From Bacillota bacterium (GTDB lineage: Bacteria; Bacillota; Clostridia; Acetivibrionales; DSM-1351), in assembly GCA_023409265.1 (NCBI GenBank), contig JAEYHZ010000031.1:138562-202561 (forward strand): a stretch of DNA of 64,000 nt. Direction: 5' to 3'. Under the pieces are notes generated by a model that ran no database searches, was not told the DNA's origin, and saw only the letters and a list, made by a program, of their open reading frames with translations. Positions 14,933 to 23,734 of this stretch are shown here, one piece after another (the first letter of the stretch is position 1; each line of letters opens with the position of its first letter). The translations under genes and the position numbers were made by a program.

Positions 14933-15523
14933 ATGGAGAATGAAAACTTTCACTTTTTTGCCTTTTTATCCAGGATGAAGTACATCAACAGGTGGGGGCT
15001 GATGAGGAATACCTACACAGAGAACATTCAGGAACACAGTCTGCAGGTTGCTATCATTGCACATGGGCTTGCAGTTATAAGGAATACTTATTTCAATGGT
15101 GAAATTAATCCTGAAAGGGTAGCCATTCTGGCAATGTTCCACGACTGCAATGAAATAATAACCGGTGACATGCCAACCCCCATAAAATATTTTAATCCTC
15201 ACATCAGCAAGATCTATAAAGATATAGAAGACATATCGAAAGAAAAAATAATATCAATGCTTCCTGAAGAAATGTCCGACGAATATTATTCGCTTTTCTT
15301 CAAAAATCCTGATGATGTGGAGTGTTGGAGGCTTGTTAAAGCTGCAGACAGAATAGCTGCCTACATAAAATGCATAGAAGAAGTAAAAGCTGGTAACAAC
15401 GAGTTTAAGAAAGCCAGTGAAACTATTTTGGATACCATTACCGAGATTGATTCTGAGGAAGTAAAATACTTCATGGACAAGTTTATTCCCAGTTTCCACC
15501 TGTCTCTTGATGAAATTGACTAG
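14933..15523 (+). CDS. yfbR: YfbR-like 5'-deoxynucleotidase (HD fold)
   Basis: A 196-residue HD-domain protein resembling E. coli YfbR. Conserved features are R25 (WGLMRNT), H35 (ENIQEHS), the doublet H70-D71 (MFHDCNEIITGDMPTPIKY) and the later aspartate in KAADRIAAYI. Known reaction of YfbR is dephosphorylation of dNMPs. It lies 92 bases after the dGTPase gene, probably on the same transcript. ATG 14933 is chosen over GTG 14915 because AAGGGGAG at 14918-14925 sits between them. Confidence 0.85.
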   Translation: MENENFHFFAFLSRMKYINRWGLMRNTYTENIQEHSLQVAIIAHGLAVIRNTYFNGEINPERVAILAMFHDCNEIITGDMPTPIKYFNPHISKIYKDIEDISKEKIISMLPEEMSDEYYSLFFKNPDDVECWRLVKAADRIAAYIKCIEEVKAGNNEFKKASETILDTITEIDSEEVKYFMDKFIPSFHLSLDEID

Positions 15524-15568
15524 TACTCTGCCGGCCCTGACATATCGTTTAAGATTTGACAGAGTACT
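15522..15568 (+). terminator. Hairpin at the end of yfbR
   Basis: AGTACTCTG (15522-15530) is exactly complementary to CAGAGTACT (15560-15568). The stem overlaps the stop codon and has a 29-base loop and no T run, so termination is uncertain. Confidence 0.4.
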
Positions 15569-15640
15569 CAGGAAACCGGTAAAACAGGATGAAAACCTTC
15601 CGCTAGATAGAATAACGGTCTTATAGCATTATTTTATTAA

Positions 15641-15669
15641 TTGACAATAAAAGTATATCTCATTACAAT
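15641..15669 (+). promoter_or_regulatory. SigA promoter for the class IV aminotransferase
   Basis: TTGACA 15641-15646 and TACAAT 15664-15669 with an ideal 17-base spacer, 60 bases before the start codon. Confidence 0.8.
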
Positions 15670-15729
15670 TGTATATGGCAAATCGTTACAATACATCATA
15701 CCAATAGTTTACAAAAAGGGGCAATATAA

Positions 15730-16560
15730 ATGAATTTCGAAGAAAATATCGGCAGAATATGTATTATTAATGGCGAAGCCTTATCCAGCGATAAGCTGGA
15801 AGGGTATACCGGGGATCAATATACCGCATTTTACGAAGTTATCAGAATAATAAAAGGTGTACCATTGTTTTTTGAAGATCATTTTGTCAGGCTAAAAAAC
15901 TCAATGACAAAATTAGCTTGCGAATTATCTCTTTCTAAAAAAGATCTGAGGGATCAGATAAGAAATGTATGTGAGCAGAATAACCTTACAGAATGTAACG
16001 TTAAGGTTATTGTCCTTCAGCATGAAGATGAGCAAAACCTGCTTCTCTTTATAAATAAGTTCTATTATCCGACCCAACAGGAATATGATATTGGGGTACC
16101 TTGTTGTACTCTTAATCTGAAAAGGAAGAATCCTAATGTCAAGATGATTCATACCGGGTATAAGGAGGAACTACAGCGTACTGTCTCTGAGAAACAGGCG
16201 TTTGAAGCTCTTCTTGTTAATGAGAACGGTAAAATCACTGAAGGTGGAAAATCCAATGTGTTTTTTGTAAAAGGAAATAAAATATACACATCTCCTGAAG
16301 ATTTCGTGCTAATAGGCATAACCCGCCAATATGTTGTCGATGTGTGCACAAAACTTGGTTACGAAATTATTGAAACACTTATAGGTCTGGACTCTTTGCA
16401 GAGTTTCGATGCTGCATTTATAACGGGAACTTCTATTAAAGTTCTTCCTGTAAGCAATATCGACGACTTTAAAATGGACTCTGCAAGCAATGCAACCACA
16501 CAGCATGTAATGGCAAGTTATAACAGCCTTGTCAATGCATATATTAATGATAACTTGTAA
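15730..16560 (+). CDS. PLP-dependent aminotransferase, class IV
   Basis: A 276-residue fold-type IV PLP enzyme (IlvE/PabC/D-amino-acid transaminase family). The catalytic lysine is in HTGYKEELQ near residue 143. The conserved ITEGGKSNVFFV motif near 172-183 and the phosphate-binding TGTSIKVLPV near 235 are intact. The family covers branched-chain aminotransferases, D-amino-acid aminotransferases and aminodeoxychorismate lyases. No pabA/pabB neighbour points to folate synthesis, so the substrate is open. ATG 15730 is preceded by AAAAGGGGC. It has its own promoter and shares a transcript at most with the next membrane protein. Confidence 0.82.
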   Translation: MNFEENIGRICIINGEALSSDKLEGYTGDQYTAFYEVIRIIKGVPLFFEDHFVRLKNSMTKLACELSLSKKDLRDQIRNVCEQNNLTECNVKVIVLQHEDEQNLLLFINKFYYPTQQEYDIGVPCCTLNLKRKNPNVKMIHTGYKEELQRTVSEKQAFEALLVNENGKITEGGKSNVFFVKGNKIYTSPEDFVLIGITRQYVVDVCTKLGYEIIETLIGLDSLQSFDAAFITGTSIKVLPVSNIDDFKMDSASNATTQHVMASYNSLVNAYINDNL

Positions 16561-16594
16561 AAGTTATTATAAATTAATTAACGGAGGTTAGTTT

Positions 16595-17485
16595 ATGCGA
16601 CATCTTGAAAATGCTTTTAAATTTACTTTTAAGAATTTTCTGCTTACATTGCCTTTGCTTATTTCATTAGCAATCCCTGCTTTAATTGCTGGTGTTGGAA
16701 GTATGGGTATTTTGATGAACAATGGAGACTTTATAAGCAAGTTCCAAAGAATGATGGAAGATATTCAGTACGGCGGAATCCTTGATTACAATGACTTGTT
16801 TGCAGGAATGAATTTAGGTGCCTTCTTTGTAAGCTTACTTGTTTCCGGTTTGCTTTCATTCGTATTTATGATACTAGTAAGGCCGGCAACCTATGGACTT
16901 ATCAACCTGCATTATGAAACAGGAAATGCAAAGTTAAATGATTTTACAAAGTGCATGTCTAAATACATAGGCAGATTTGTTCTGTACGGTCTGCTCCATA
17001 TTGCCATAGCTATAGGATTAATAATAGTTTTTACCATCCTTATGGTTATAGGAGGAATTGTTGCTTCAATATCAACCCCTCTTGGTGTCATACTTATAAT
17101 ACTTTTCGTTCTTGCCACAATTGTCGGAGCAATAGCTTTATACACTTATATGAACCTGTGGTTCCCTGCAGTTTGTGTTGAGGATTCTGACATAATACAG
17201 GGGCTGAAAAATTCCTTCAGATATGTAAAAGGAAGCTTCTGGCCTATATTGGGAATAACACTTCTGATTACCATATGCGGAAGTATTGCCGGAAGTATCC
17301 TTGGTGGAATAATAGGACTTATTCCTATAGTAGGAAATATTGTTGCGCCTATCATTTCAGGTCTGGCAGAGTTTATACTTATGGTGTATTACTTTGAGGT
17401 TTACCGTGAAAAGACAGGAAGATACACTATTCCTGAGCCTCCGCAGCAGTTTAACGGAGGATATCCAAACGGTGGAATCCAGTAG
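16595..17485 (+). CDS. Six-helix membrane protein of unknown function
   Basis: A 296-residue protein with about six long hydrophobic segments (residues 12-40, 70-95, 130-165, 168-190, 215-240, 245-270) and a cytoplasmic Pro/Gly/Asn-rich tail ending NGGYPNGGIQ. The pattern resembles the YciC / DUF4013-like membrane domains found next to secretion or signalling genes, but I cannot assign one. ATG is preceded by GGAGG. It lies 34 bases downstream of the aminotransferase and ends at a strong terminator. Confidence 0.65.
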   Translation: MRHLENAFKFTFKNFLLTLPLLISLAIPALIAGVGSMGILMNNGDFISKFQRMMEDIQYGGILDYNDLFAGMNLGAFFVSLLVSGLLSFVFMILVRPATYGLINLHYETGNAKLNDFTKCMSKYIGRFVLYGLLHIAIAIGLIIVFTILMVIGGIVASISTPLGVILIILFVLATIVGAIALYTYMNLWFPAVCVEDSDIIQGLKNSFRYVKGSFWPILGITLLITICGSIAGSILGGIIGLIPIVGNIVAPIISGLAEFILMVYYFEVYREKTGRYTIPEPPQQFNGGYPNGGIQ

Positions 17486-17510
17486 GAAATTTTTAATTGA
17501 AAATGTTTTG

Positions 17511-17547
17511 AAAACCCTGCTCCGCCTGTAAATTGGAGCAGGGTTTT
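17511..17547 (+). terminator. Terminator before the heat-shock operon
   Basis: AAAACCCTGCTCC (17511-17523) pairs perfectly with GGAGCAGGGTTTT (17535-17547). Confidence 0.85.
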
Positions 17548-17711
17548 GTATTGTAGGGAAAACATAAACCTTATAAATAGCTATCCTTTCCAGAGGGAAG
17601 AAGCAGAGTATGTGCTCAGAACCCCAAGTGTTTTTTAACATTAAAAATTATCCAAATTTATCTGAAAAATACTTGACAAACAAAAAGCCTAATGTTATTT
17701 TTAGTATAGAA

Positions 17712-17738
17712 TTAGCACTCAACTTAATAGAGTGCTAA
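17712..17738 (+). promoter_or_regulatory. CIRCE operator of the hrcA-dnaK operon
   Basis: TTAGCACTC-N9-GAGTGCTAA, an exact match to the HrcA operator. It lies 39 bases after a TTGACA box (17673-17678) and 68 bases before the hrcA ATG. The matching -10 box is unclear (TTATTT or TAGTAT). HrcA encoded by the first gene is expected to bind here and repress until heat stress. Confidence 0.97.
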
Positions 17739-17806
17739 CAAAAAGATTATTGATAATAGCACGGGCATACTTATGAATTATGTCCCTTGCGGAAATGGAG
17801 ATAAAC

Positions 17807-18850
17807 ATGCTGCTTGACGATAGAAAACTCAGGATACTGCAAGCCATTATAGATGATTATATCAATACAGCAGAACCCGTAGGTTCCAGAACTATTGCCA
17901 AAAAGCATGAACTTGGCCTTAGTTCCGCAACTATTAGAAATGAAATGGCCGATCTGGAAGATATGGGCTTTTTGGAACAGCCGCACACTTCCGCCGGAAG
18001 AGTTCCCTCTGATAAAGGTTACAGATTATATGTTGACCAGCTTATGCAGATTAATGAGCTTTCCGAAAGTGATATTGAAAAAATAAGGAATGCTATGGAT
18101 ATCAAGATAAACGAATTGAGTCAGATCATCAGGAATGCCTCCGTTGTCATGTCTCAGTTTACAAAGTATACTTCCCTGGCTGTCACTCCTCAAATAAAGA
18201 GAAGTGTTCTAAAGGCTGTTCAGGTAGTTCCTATAGAGCCCGGAAAAGCGCTGGTTATTGTTGTTACAGATTCCAATATTGTACGTAACAACCTTATTAG
18301 AATTCCTGAAAAAATTACGCCTGATTATTTAATTCAGGTATCAAACATGCTTAATGACAAGTTAAAGGGATATACGCTGGAAATGCTCAAAAGCAACTTA
18401 TTAAATGGTGATGCTGAGCAATTGACGTCACTGCCCTATGATTTGATGAGACCCATACTGGATGGAATAGAAGATCTGATCAAACTGATTGATCAGCCTG
18501 AGATATACCTTGAGGGTACAACAAACATTCTGAATTTTCCGGAGTTCAAGGAGGTTCAGAAAGCGAAGGAATTTTTAAGCCTTCTGGATGAAAAGAAATT
18601 GATGTCGGATATTTTAAATTCTAATATTAATAAGAATGAAATAATAATTCAAATAGGAAATGAGAATGTTATACAAGGTATAAAAGATTGCAGCCTTGTA
18701 ACAGCTTCATATAGTGTAGATGATCATTTAATTGGAACAATAGGTATTATAGGTCCAACGAGAATGGAATATTCAAAGGTGGTTTCATCATTGAATTATA
18801 TAAGGAATAAAATTAATCAGGAGATACTAAAACTTCTGGGCGATGGGTAG
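17807..18850 (+). CDS. hrcA: Heat-inducible transcription repressor HrcA
   Basis: A 347-residue repressor. The N-terminal winged helix includes RKLRILQAIIDDYI and EPVGSRTIAKK...LSSATIRNEMADLEDMGFL, with the typical HTSAGRVPSDKGYR loop after it. A GAF-like and dimerisation domain follows. It binds CIRCE upstream of its own operon and is usually kept active by GroEL. The start ATG at 17807 is set by GGAG at 17797-17800; upstream ATGs lack a site. It is first in hrcA-grpE-dnaK-dnaJ-prmA-rsmE. Confidence 0.96.
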   Translation: MLLDDRKLRILQAIIDDYINTAEPVGSRTIAKKHELGLSSATIRNEMADLEDMGFLEQPHTSAGRVPSDKGYRLYVDQLMQINELSESDIEKIRNAMDIKINELSQIIRNASVVMSQFTKYTSLAVTPQIKRSVLKAVQVVPIEPGKALVIVVTDSNIVRNNLIRIPEKITPDYLIQVSNMLNDKLKGYTLEMLKSNLLNGDAEQLTSLPYDLMRPILDGIEDLIKLIDQPEIYLEGTTNILNFPEFKEVQKAKEFLSLLDEKKLMSDILNSNINKNEIIIQIGNENVIQGIKDCSLVTASYSVDDHLIGTIGIIGPTRMEYSKVVSSLNYIRNKINQEILKLLGDG

Positions 18851-18876
18851 CAATAAAAAATTAAGGAGGTTATTTT

Positions 18877-19464
18877 TTGGTAATGAAAAAAGATAAGAAT
18901 CTGCAAGATGCGAATGAAGAGGTAAATGTAAAAGAGCAATGTGACGTAACTGAAACTTCTGCTGCTGAAACAGCTGGTAAAAGCACTGCTGAAGTTAACA
19001 GTGAGGTTGAAGAATTGAAAGCGAAACTTGAGGAAAAAACTCGTCAGTGTGAAGAATATATGAATATGGTTCAACGTACTGCTGCAGAGTTTGATAATTA
19101 TAAAAAACGTACTGCCAAGGAAAAAGAGGCTTTAAACCTCGATGCATCCATAGATACAGTTAATGCTTTCTTACCGGTTGTGGACAATCTGGAGAGAGCG
19201 TTGAAGGCAGCGGAGGGAATGGAAGGAAACCCTCTGAAGGATGGAGTTGAGTTGGTAATGCGTCAGCTCAAGGAATGTCTTGATAAATTGGGTGTTGAAT
19301 CTATTGAAGCAGTAAATAATCCCTTTAATCCGGAACTTCACAATGCCGTAATGCATGTTACAGATGATGAAAGCGGAGATAACCTGGTCATAGAGGAATT
19401 TCAAAAAGGATATATCATGAAGGGTAAAGTTGTAAGACACAGCATGGTTAAGGTTGCAAACTGA
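18877..19464 (+). CDS. grpE: Nucleotide exchange factor GrpE
   Basis: A 195-residue protein. An acidic disordered N terminus is followed by a long coiled coil (about residues 45-80, EVEELKAKLEEKTRQ) and the conserved beta domain NPFNPELHNAVMHV with GYIMKGKVVRHSMVKVAN at the end. It releases ADP from DnaK. The start is taken as TTG 18877 because AAGGAGG at 18863-18869 is 7 bases before it; ATG 18883 would be 13 bases away. It sits 26 bases after hrcA. Confidence 0.95.
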   Translation: MVMKKDKNLQDANEEVNVKEQCDVTETSAAETAGKSTAEVNSEVEELKAKLEEKTRQCEEYMNMVQRTAAEFDNYKKRTAKEKEALNLDASIDTVNAFLPVVDNLERALKAAEGMEGNPLKDGVELVMRQLKECLDKLGVESIEAVNNPFNPELHNAVMHVTDDESGDNLVIEEFQKGYIMKGKVVRHSMVKVAN

Positions 19465-19553
19465 TTTAACTTATTTTATATAATAAAATAAATTAATGAT
19501 AATAAATTAAATTTAATGAGAAAAACAAGAAAATTTTAAGGAGGCTTTTTTAT

Positions 19554-21407
19554 ATGGCAAAAGTAATTGGTATAGATTTAGGTACCACAAATTCATGTGT
19601 AGCAGTTATGGAAGGCGGCGAGCCGGTTGTTATAGCAAATCCGGAGGGTAATAGAACAACCCCCTCAGTTGTTGCTTTTTCAAAAACCGGTGAGCGTATG
19701 ATCGGCCAAGTTGCAAAGAGACAATCAATAACCAATCCTGAAAGAACTATCAGCTCAATTAAAAGAGATATGGGAACCGATAGAAAGGTTTCAATTGACG
19801 ATAAAAAATATTCACCACAAGAAATTTCTTCAATGATTCTTCAGAAATTGAAGGCAGATGCTGAAGCTTATCTTGGTGAAACAATATCACAGGCTGTAAT
19901 TACTGTCCCTGCATATTTCAGTGATGCTCAGAGACAGGCAACTAAGGATGCAGGTAAAATTGCAGGTCTGGAAGTACTTAGAATCATAAATGAACCGACA
20001 GCTGCAGCGCTTGCGTATGGTTTGGACAAAGAGCATGATCAGAAAATAATGGTTTATGACCTGGGTGGAGGTACCTTCGACGTATCAATACTTGAAATCG
20101 GTGACGGTGTATTCGAAGTTTTGGCTACCAACGGTAACAACAAACTTGGTGGAGATGATTTTGACCAGAGAGTTATAGATTTCCTTGCTGATGAATTCAG
20201 AAGAGAAAACGGAATAGACTTAAGAGGCGACAAAATGGCAATGCAGAGATTGAAGGAAGCTGCTGAAAAGGCAAAGATAGAGCTTTCAGGTGTTACTTCC
20301 TCAAATATCAACCTGCCATTTATCACGGCTGATGCATCAGGACCAAAGCACCTTGATGTAACTCTTACCAGAGCAAAGTTTGATGAAATCACTGCTGATC
20401 TTGTTGAAAAGACAATGGGACCAACCAGACAGGCAATGCAGGATGCAGGCTTAACTCCTGACAAAATAGACAAAATATTACTGGTAGGTGGTTCTACAAG
20501 AATTCCTGCAGTTCAGGAAGCAGTAAAGAAGTACCTTGGAAAAGACCCTTTCAAGGGTATAAATCCTGATGAATGTGTTGCTGTTGGAGCAGCTATACAG
20601 GCAGGTGTTTTAACCGGTGATGTAACAGGACTTCTTCTTCTTGATGTTACTCCGTTGTCACTTGGCCTTGAAACCTTGGGCGGTGTATTTACTAAGTTAA
20701 TTGAAAGAAATACTACAATACCTACCAAGAAGAGTCAGGTATTCTCAACCGCCGCAGATGGCCAGACAAGCGTTGAAATTCACGTCTTGCAGGGCGAAAG
20801 GGAAATGGCCCAGTACAACAAGACTTTAGGCAGATTCCAGCTTACAGGCATTCCTTCAGCACCTAGAGGAGTTCCACAGATAGAAGTTACTTTTGATATA
20901 GATGCAAACGGTATTGTTCATGTATCAGCAAAGGACCTTGGAACAGGTAATGAGCAGAAGATTACTATTACCGCTTCAACCAATCTTTCAGATTCCGATA
21001 TTGACAAGGCAGTAAAAGAAGCGGAAAAGTTTGCGGCTGAAGATAAGAAGCGCAAGGAAGAAATTGATGTAAGAAATAACGCCGACTCCTTGGTATATCA
21101 ATCTGAAAAATCATTAAAGGATCTTGGAGACAAGGTTTCAGCTGATGATAAGTCAAAAATTGAAGCCGGAGTTACAAAAGTAAAGGATGCATTGAAGGGT
21201 ACGGATACTGAAGCGATAAAGAAAGCAACTGAAGAGCTTCAACAGGCTTTCTATGATGTTTCAGCCAAGATATATCAGCAGGCAGGAGGAGCTCCGGGAG
21301 CTGACCCAAATGCAGCCGGTTTTGGTGGACAACAGGGTGCACCGGGTGCAGGCCAGGACGATAATGTTGTAGATGCTGACTACAAAGTAGTTGACGACGA
21401 CAAATAA
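19554..21407 (+). CDS. dnaK: Chaperone DnaK (Hsp70)
   Basis: A 617-residue Hsp70. The ATPase domain begins IGIDLGTTNSCVAVMEGG and contains VPAYFSDAQRQATKDAG and IINEPTAAALAYGLD. VYDLGGGTFDVSIL and LLVGGSTRIPAVQ mark the second lobe. The substrate-binding domain begins near residue 360 (LLDVTPLSLGLET), and a Gly/Ala/Gln-rich tail ends in DADYKVVDDDK. Length is normal for the Gram-positive form, which lacks part of the lobe insertion of proteobacterial DnaK. AAGGAGG precedes the ATG. A terminator-like hairpin after it probably sets a higher dosage than dnaJ. Confidence 0.98.
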   Translation: MAKVIGIDLGTTNSCVAVMEGGEPVVIANPEGNRTTPSVVAFSKTGERMIGQVAKRQSITNPERTISSIKRDMGTDRKVSIDDKKYSPQEISSMILQKLKADAEAYLGETISQAVITVPAYFSDAQRQATKDAGKIAGLEVLRIINEPTAAALAYGLDKEHDQKIMVYDLGGGTFDVSILEIGDGVFEVLATNGNNKLGGDDFDQRVIDFLADEFRRENGIDLRGDKMAMQRLKEAAEKAKIELSGVTSSNINLPFITADASGPKHLDVTLTRAKFDEITADLVEKTMGPTRQAMQDAGLTPDKIDKILLVGGSTRIPAVQEAVKKYLGKDPFKGINPDECVAVGAAIQAGVLTGDVTGLLLLDVTPLSLGLETLGGVFTKLIERNTTIPTKKSQVFSTAADGQTSVEIHVLQGEREMAQYNKTLGRFQLTGIPSAPRGVPQIEVTFDIDANGIVHVSAKDLGTGNEQKITITASTNLSDSDIDKAVKEAEKFAAEDKKRKEEIDVRNNADSLVYQSEKSLKDLGDKVSADDKSKIEAGVTKVKDALKGTDTEAIKKATEELQQAFYDVSAKIYQQAGGAPGADPNAAGFGGQQGAPGAGQDDNVVDADYKVVDDDK

Positions 21408-21454
21408 TTATATAATAATATAGAAATGATTGAATTACACTTAATCATTTCTTG

Positions 21455-21486
21455 AGGGGCTTTAAAGCAAAATATTTAAAGCCCCT
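21455..21486 (+). terminator. Partial terminator between dnaK and dnaJ
   Basis: AGGGGCTTTAAA (21455-21466) pairs perfectly with TTTAAAGCCCCT (21475-21486). The following tail is only moderately T-rich, so read-through to dnaJ is expected. Confidence 0.7.
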
Positions 21487-21517
21487 TTAAAATAAAATGA
21501 TAAAGTCAAATACAGCT

Positions 21518-21566
21518 TAATACCTTCGAAAAGCCTTTAAGGTTAAAAGTCTTTTCGAGGGTATTA
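21518..21566 (+). other. Second long hairpin before dnaJ
   Basis: TAATACCTTCGAAAAG (21518-21533) pairs with CTTTTCGAGGGTATTA (21551-21566) with a single G-U, around an inner CCTTTAAGG. There is no T tail. It lies 60 bases before the dnaJ start. Confidence 0.65.
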
Positions 21567-21626
21567 ACAATGTTTGGATTAAAGGTATCCAGGCTTTATA
21601 CAGCTTTTAGACAGGAGTTGAATCGG

Positions 21627-22772
21627 ATGTCAGAAAAAAGAGATTATTATGAGGTGTTAGGGGTACCGAAAAGTGCCACTGATGCTGAACTAAAAAAAGC
21701 ATATAGAAATTTAGCAAAGAAATATCACCCCGACGTTAATCCTGGAAACAAGGAAGCAGAAGCCAAATTTAAAGAGGCAAATGAGGCCTATGAGATTCTC
21801 AGTGATGCTCAGAAAAGAAGCAGATACGACCAGTTTGGTCATGCAGGAACCGATCCTAATGGATTTGGCGGTGGTGCCGGCGGCTTTTCAGATTTTGACT
21901 TTGGCGGCATTGGTGATATTTTTGAGACTTTCTTTGGCGGTTCAGGCTTTGGTGGTGGGGGGAGATCACGAAATAAAAGAGGCCCGCAGAAGGGTGCAGA
22001 CTTGAAATATGCCATGGAGATTTCCTTTGAGGAAGCCGCCTTTGGTGTTGAGAGAGAGATAAATATCAGCAGAATGGAAGTCTGCTCAAAATGTACGGGA
22101 TCGGGAGCCAAGCCGGGTACACAAGCGAGCACCTGTCAGCACTGTAATGGAACCGGCCAGGTTCAGATAAAGCAAAACACTCCTTTCGGACAGTTTGTTA
22201 ATGCCAAGACCTGTGATGTATGTAAGGGTGAAGGAAAAATTATTACTGATCCTTGTCCCGCATGTAATGGAAAGGGTAAACTCAGAAACAATGTTAAACT
22301 GAAAATAAATGTTCCTGCAGGTATAGATGATGGTCAAACCATTTCCTTAAGAGGAGAGGGGGATCCCGGTTCAAAGGGAGGACCAAATGGAGATCTTTTC
22401 CTGAATATCAGGGTGAAACCACATTCATTGTTCAAACGTCAGGGTAACGATGTCATATGCGATGTACCAATAACTTTTACCCAGGCTGCCCTTGGAGCAG
22501 AGCTTGAAGTGCCGACACTGGACGGAAAGGTTAAGTACACTGTACCTGAAGGAACTCAGACAGGCTCGGTTTTCAGACTTAAGGGCAAGGGGATACCTTT
22601 CCTGAGAGGAAATGGCAGGGGGGATCAGTATGTAAAGGTAAGCATTGATGTACCAAAGAAACTGACCGAAAGACAAAGAGCTCTGTTAAGAGAGTTTGCC
22701 GAGCTAAGCGGTGATGAAGCACATGAACAAAGAAAAAGCTTTTTTGACAAGATGAAAGATGCTTTTAAATAA
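21627..22772 (+). CDS. dnaJ: Chaperone DnaJ (type I Hsp40)
   Basis: A 381-residue type I DnaJ. The J domain carries the HPD triad in KKYHPDVNPG. A Gly/Phe-rich region runs from about residue 75 to 120, and four CxxCxGxG-type zinc repeats (CSKCTGSG, CQHCNGTG, CDVCKGEG, CPACNGKG) lie at about 153-225. The C-terminal substrate domains follow. It stimulates DnaK ATPase and delivers clients. ATG 21627 has AGGAG at 21613-21617; the in-frame ATG at 21570 would add 19 residues unlike the family and has no ribosome site. Confidence 0.97.
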   Translation: MSEKRDYYEVLGVPKSATDAELKKAYRNLAKKYHPDVNPGNKEAEAKFKEANEAYEILSDAQKRSRYDQFGHAGTDPNGFGGGAGGFSDFDFGGIGDIFETFFGGSGFGGGGRSRNKRGPQKGADLKYAMEISFEEAAFGVEREINISRMEVCSKCTGSGAKPGTQASTCQHCNGTGQVQIKQNTPFGQFVNAKTCDVCKGEGKIITDPCPACNGKGKLRNNVKLKINVPAGIDDGQTISLRGEGDPGSKGGPNGDLFLNIRVKPHSLFKRQGNDVICDVPITFTQAALGAELEVPTLDGKVKYTVPEGTQTGSVFRLKGKGIPFLRGNGRGDQYVKVSIDVPKKLTERQRALLREFAELSGDEAHEQRKSFFDKMKDAFK

Positions 22773-22783
22773 AGGAGAACAAC

Positions 22784-23734
22784 ATGAAATGGTATGAAAT
22801 ACGGGTTAACACAACGGACGAGGCCAGTGATGCAGTATCAGAAATGCTGACTTCGATGGGAGCCGGCGGAGTTGCTATAAAGGATCCGTTTGATATACGA
22901 AAGGAAATTGAAAAGCCAAATACATTGGATTATGCGGATGATGATTTTCTTGAAGCCTTGGGGGAGGATGTAATTATCTCAGCATATTTTCAAAACGGTC
23001 TTGAATTAAATGACCTGCTAAAGCAGATAAATGACGGACTGAAAAACATATCACAGTTCCTCAATGTGGGAAAAGGCCTTGAGGGATACGGAGAAGTGGA
23101 TGACGAAGATTGGTCAACAGCCTGGAAGAAGTATTACAAACCCTTCAGACTTACTGACAGAATAGTTATTAAGCCTACCTGGGAAGAATACAAGGCTGGA
23201 GAAAAGGATATAGTTATCGAAATGGATCCCGGCATGGCTTTTGGTACAGGAACCCATGAAACTACTCAAATGTGCTCAATACTTCTTGACAAATACATGA
23301 AAGATGACAGTGATGTACTGGATGTGGGATGCGGTACAGGAATATTATCCATAATTGCTTCCAAGCTTGGTGCAAAAAAAGTTGAGGCAATTGATATTGA
23401 TCAGGTTGCTGTTAAAGTGGCTAGAGAAAATATTGAAATAAATAAAGAGACCTCAAAAATACAGGCCAATCAGGGGATTTTAAGCGATTTGAAGCACGAG
23501 AATCAAAAGTTTGACATTATTGTGGCAAATATCATTGCTAATGTAATTATTGACTTGTCTTCACTTATACCTTATTATTTAAAAAAGAACTCCTTATTTA
23601 TCACATCGGGTATAATTAAGGAGAGAAAGCAGGACGTTGTGGATGCATGTTCAAAAAGCGGAATGTCCTGCATGGAAACCCTTGAAATGGGTGAATGGGT
23701 GGCAATGGTGTTCAAATGTCCAGATACTTTGTAA
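22784..23734 (+). CDS. prmA: Ribosomal protein L11 methyltransferase PrmA
   Basis: A 316-residue SAM-dependent methyltransferase. The N-terminal L11-recognition domain begins MKWYEIRVNTTDEASDAV. The catalytic core includes EMDPGMAFGTGTHETTQ, VLDVGCGTGILSIIASKLGA (SAM binding, near residue 183) and the substrate loop VANIIANVI. It trimethylates L11. It starts 11 bases after dnaJ with AAAGGAG, and ends 19 bases into rsmE, which shows tight coupling in the heat-shock operon. Confidence 0.95.
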   Translation: MKWYEIRVNTTDEASDAVSEMLTSMGAGGVAIKDPFDIRKEIEKPNTLDYADDDFLEALGEDVIISAYFQNGLELNDLLKQINDGLKNISQFLNVGKGLEGYGEVDDEDWSTAWKKYYKPFRLTDRIVIKPTWEEYKAGEKDIVIEMDPGMAFGTGTHETTQMCSILLDKYMKDDSDVLDVGCGTGILSIIASKLGAKKVEAIDIDQVAVKVARENIEINKETSKIQANQGILSDLKHENQKFDIIVANIIANVIIDLSSLIPYYLKKNSLFITSGIIKERKQDVVDACSKSGMSCMETLEMGEWVAMVFKCPDTL

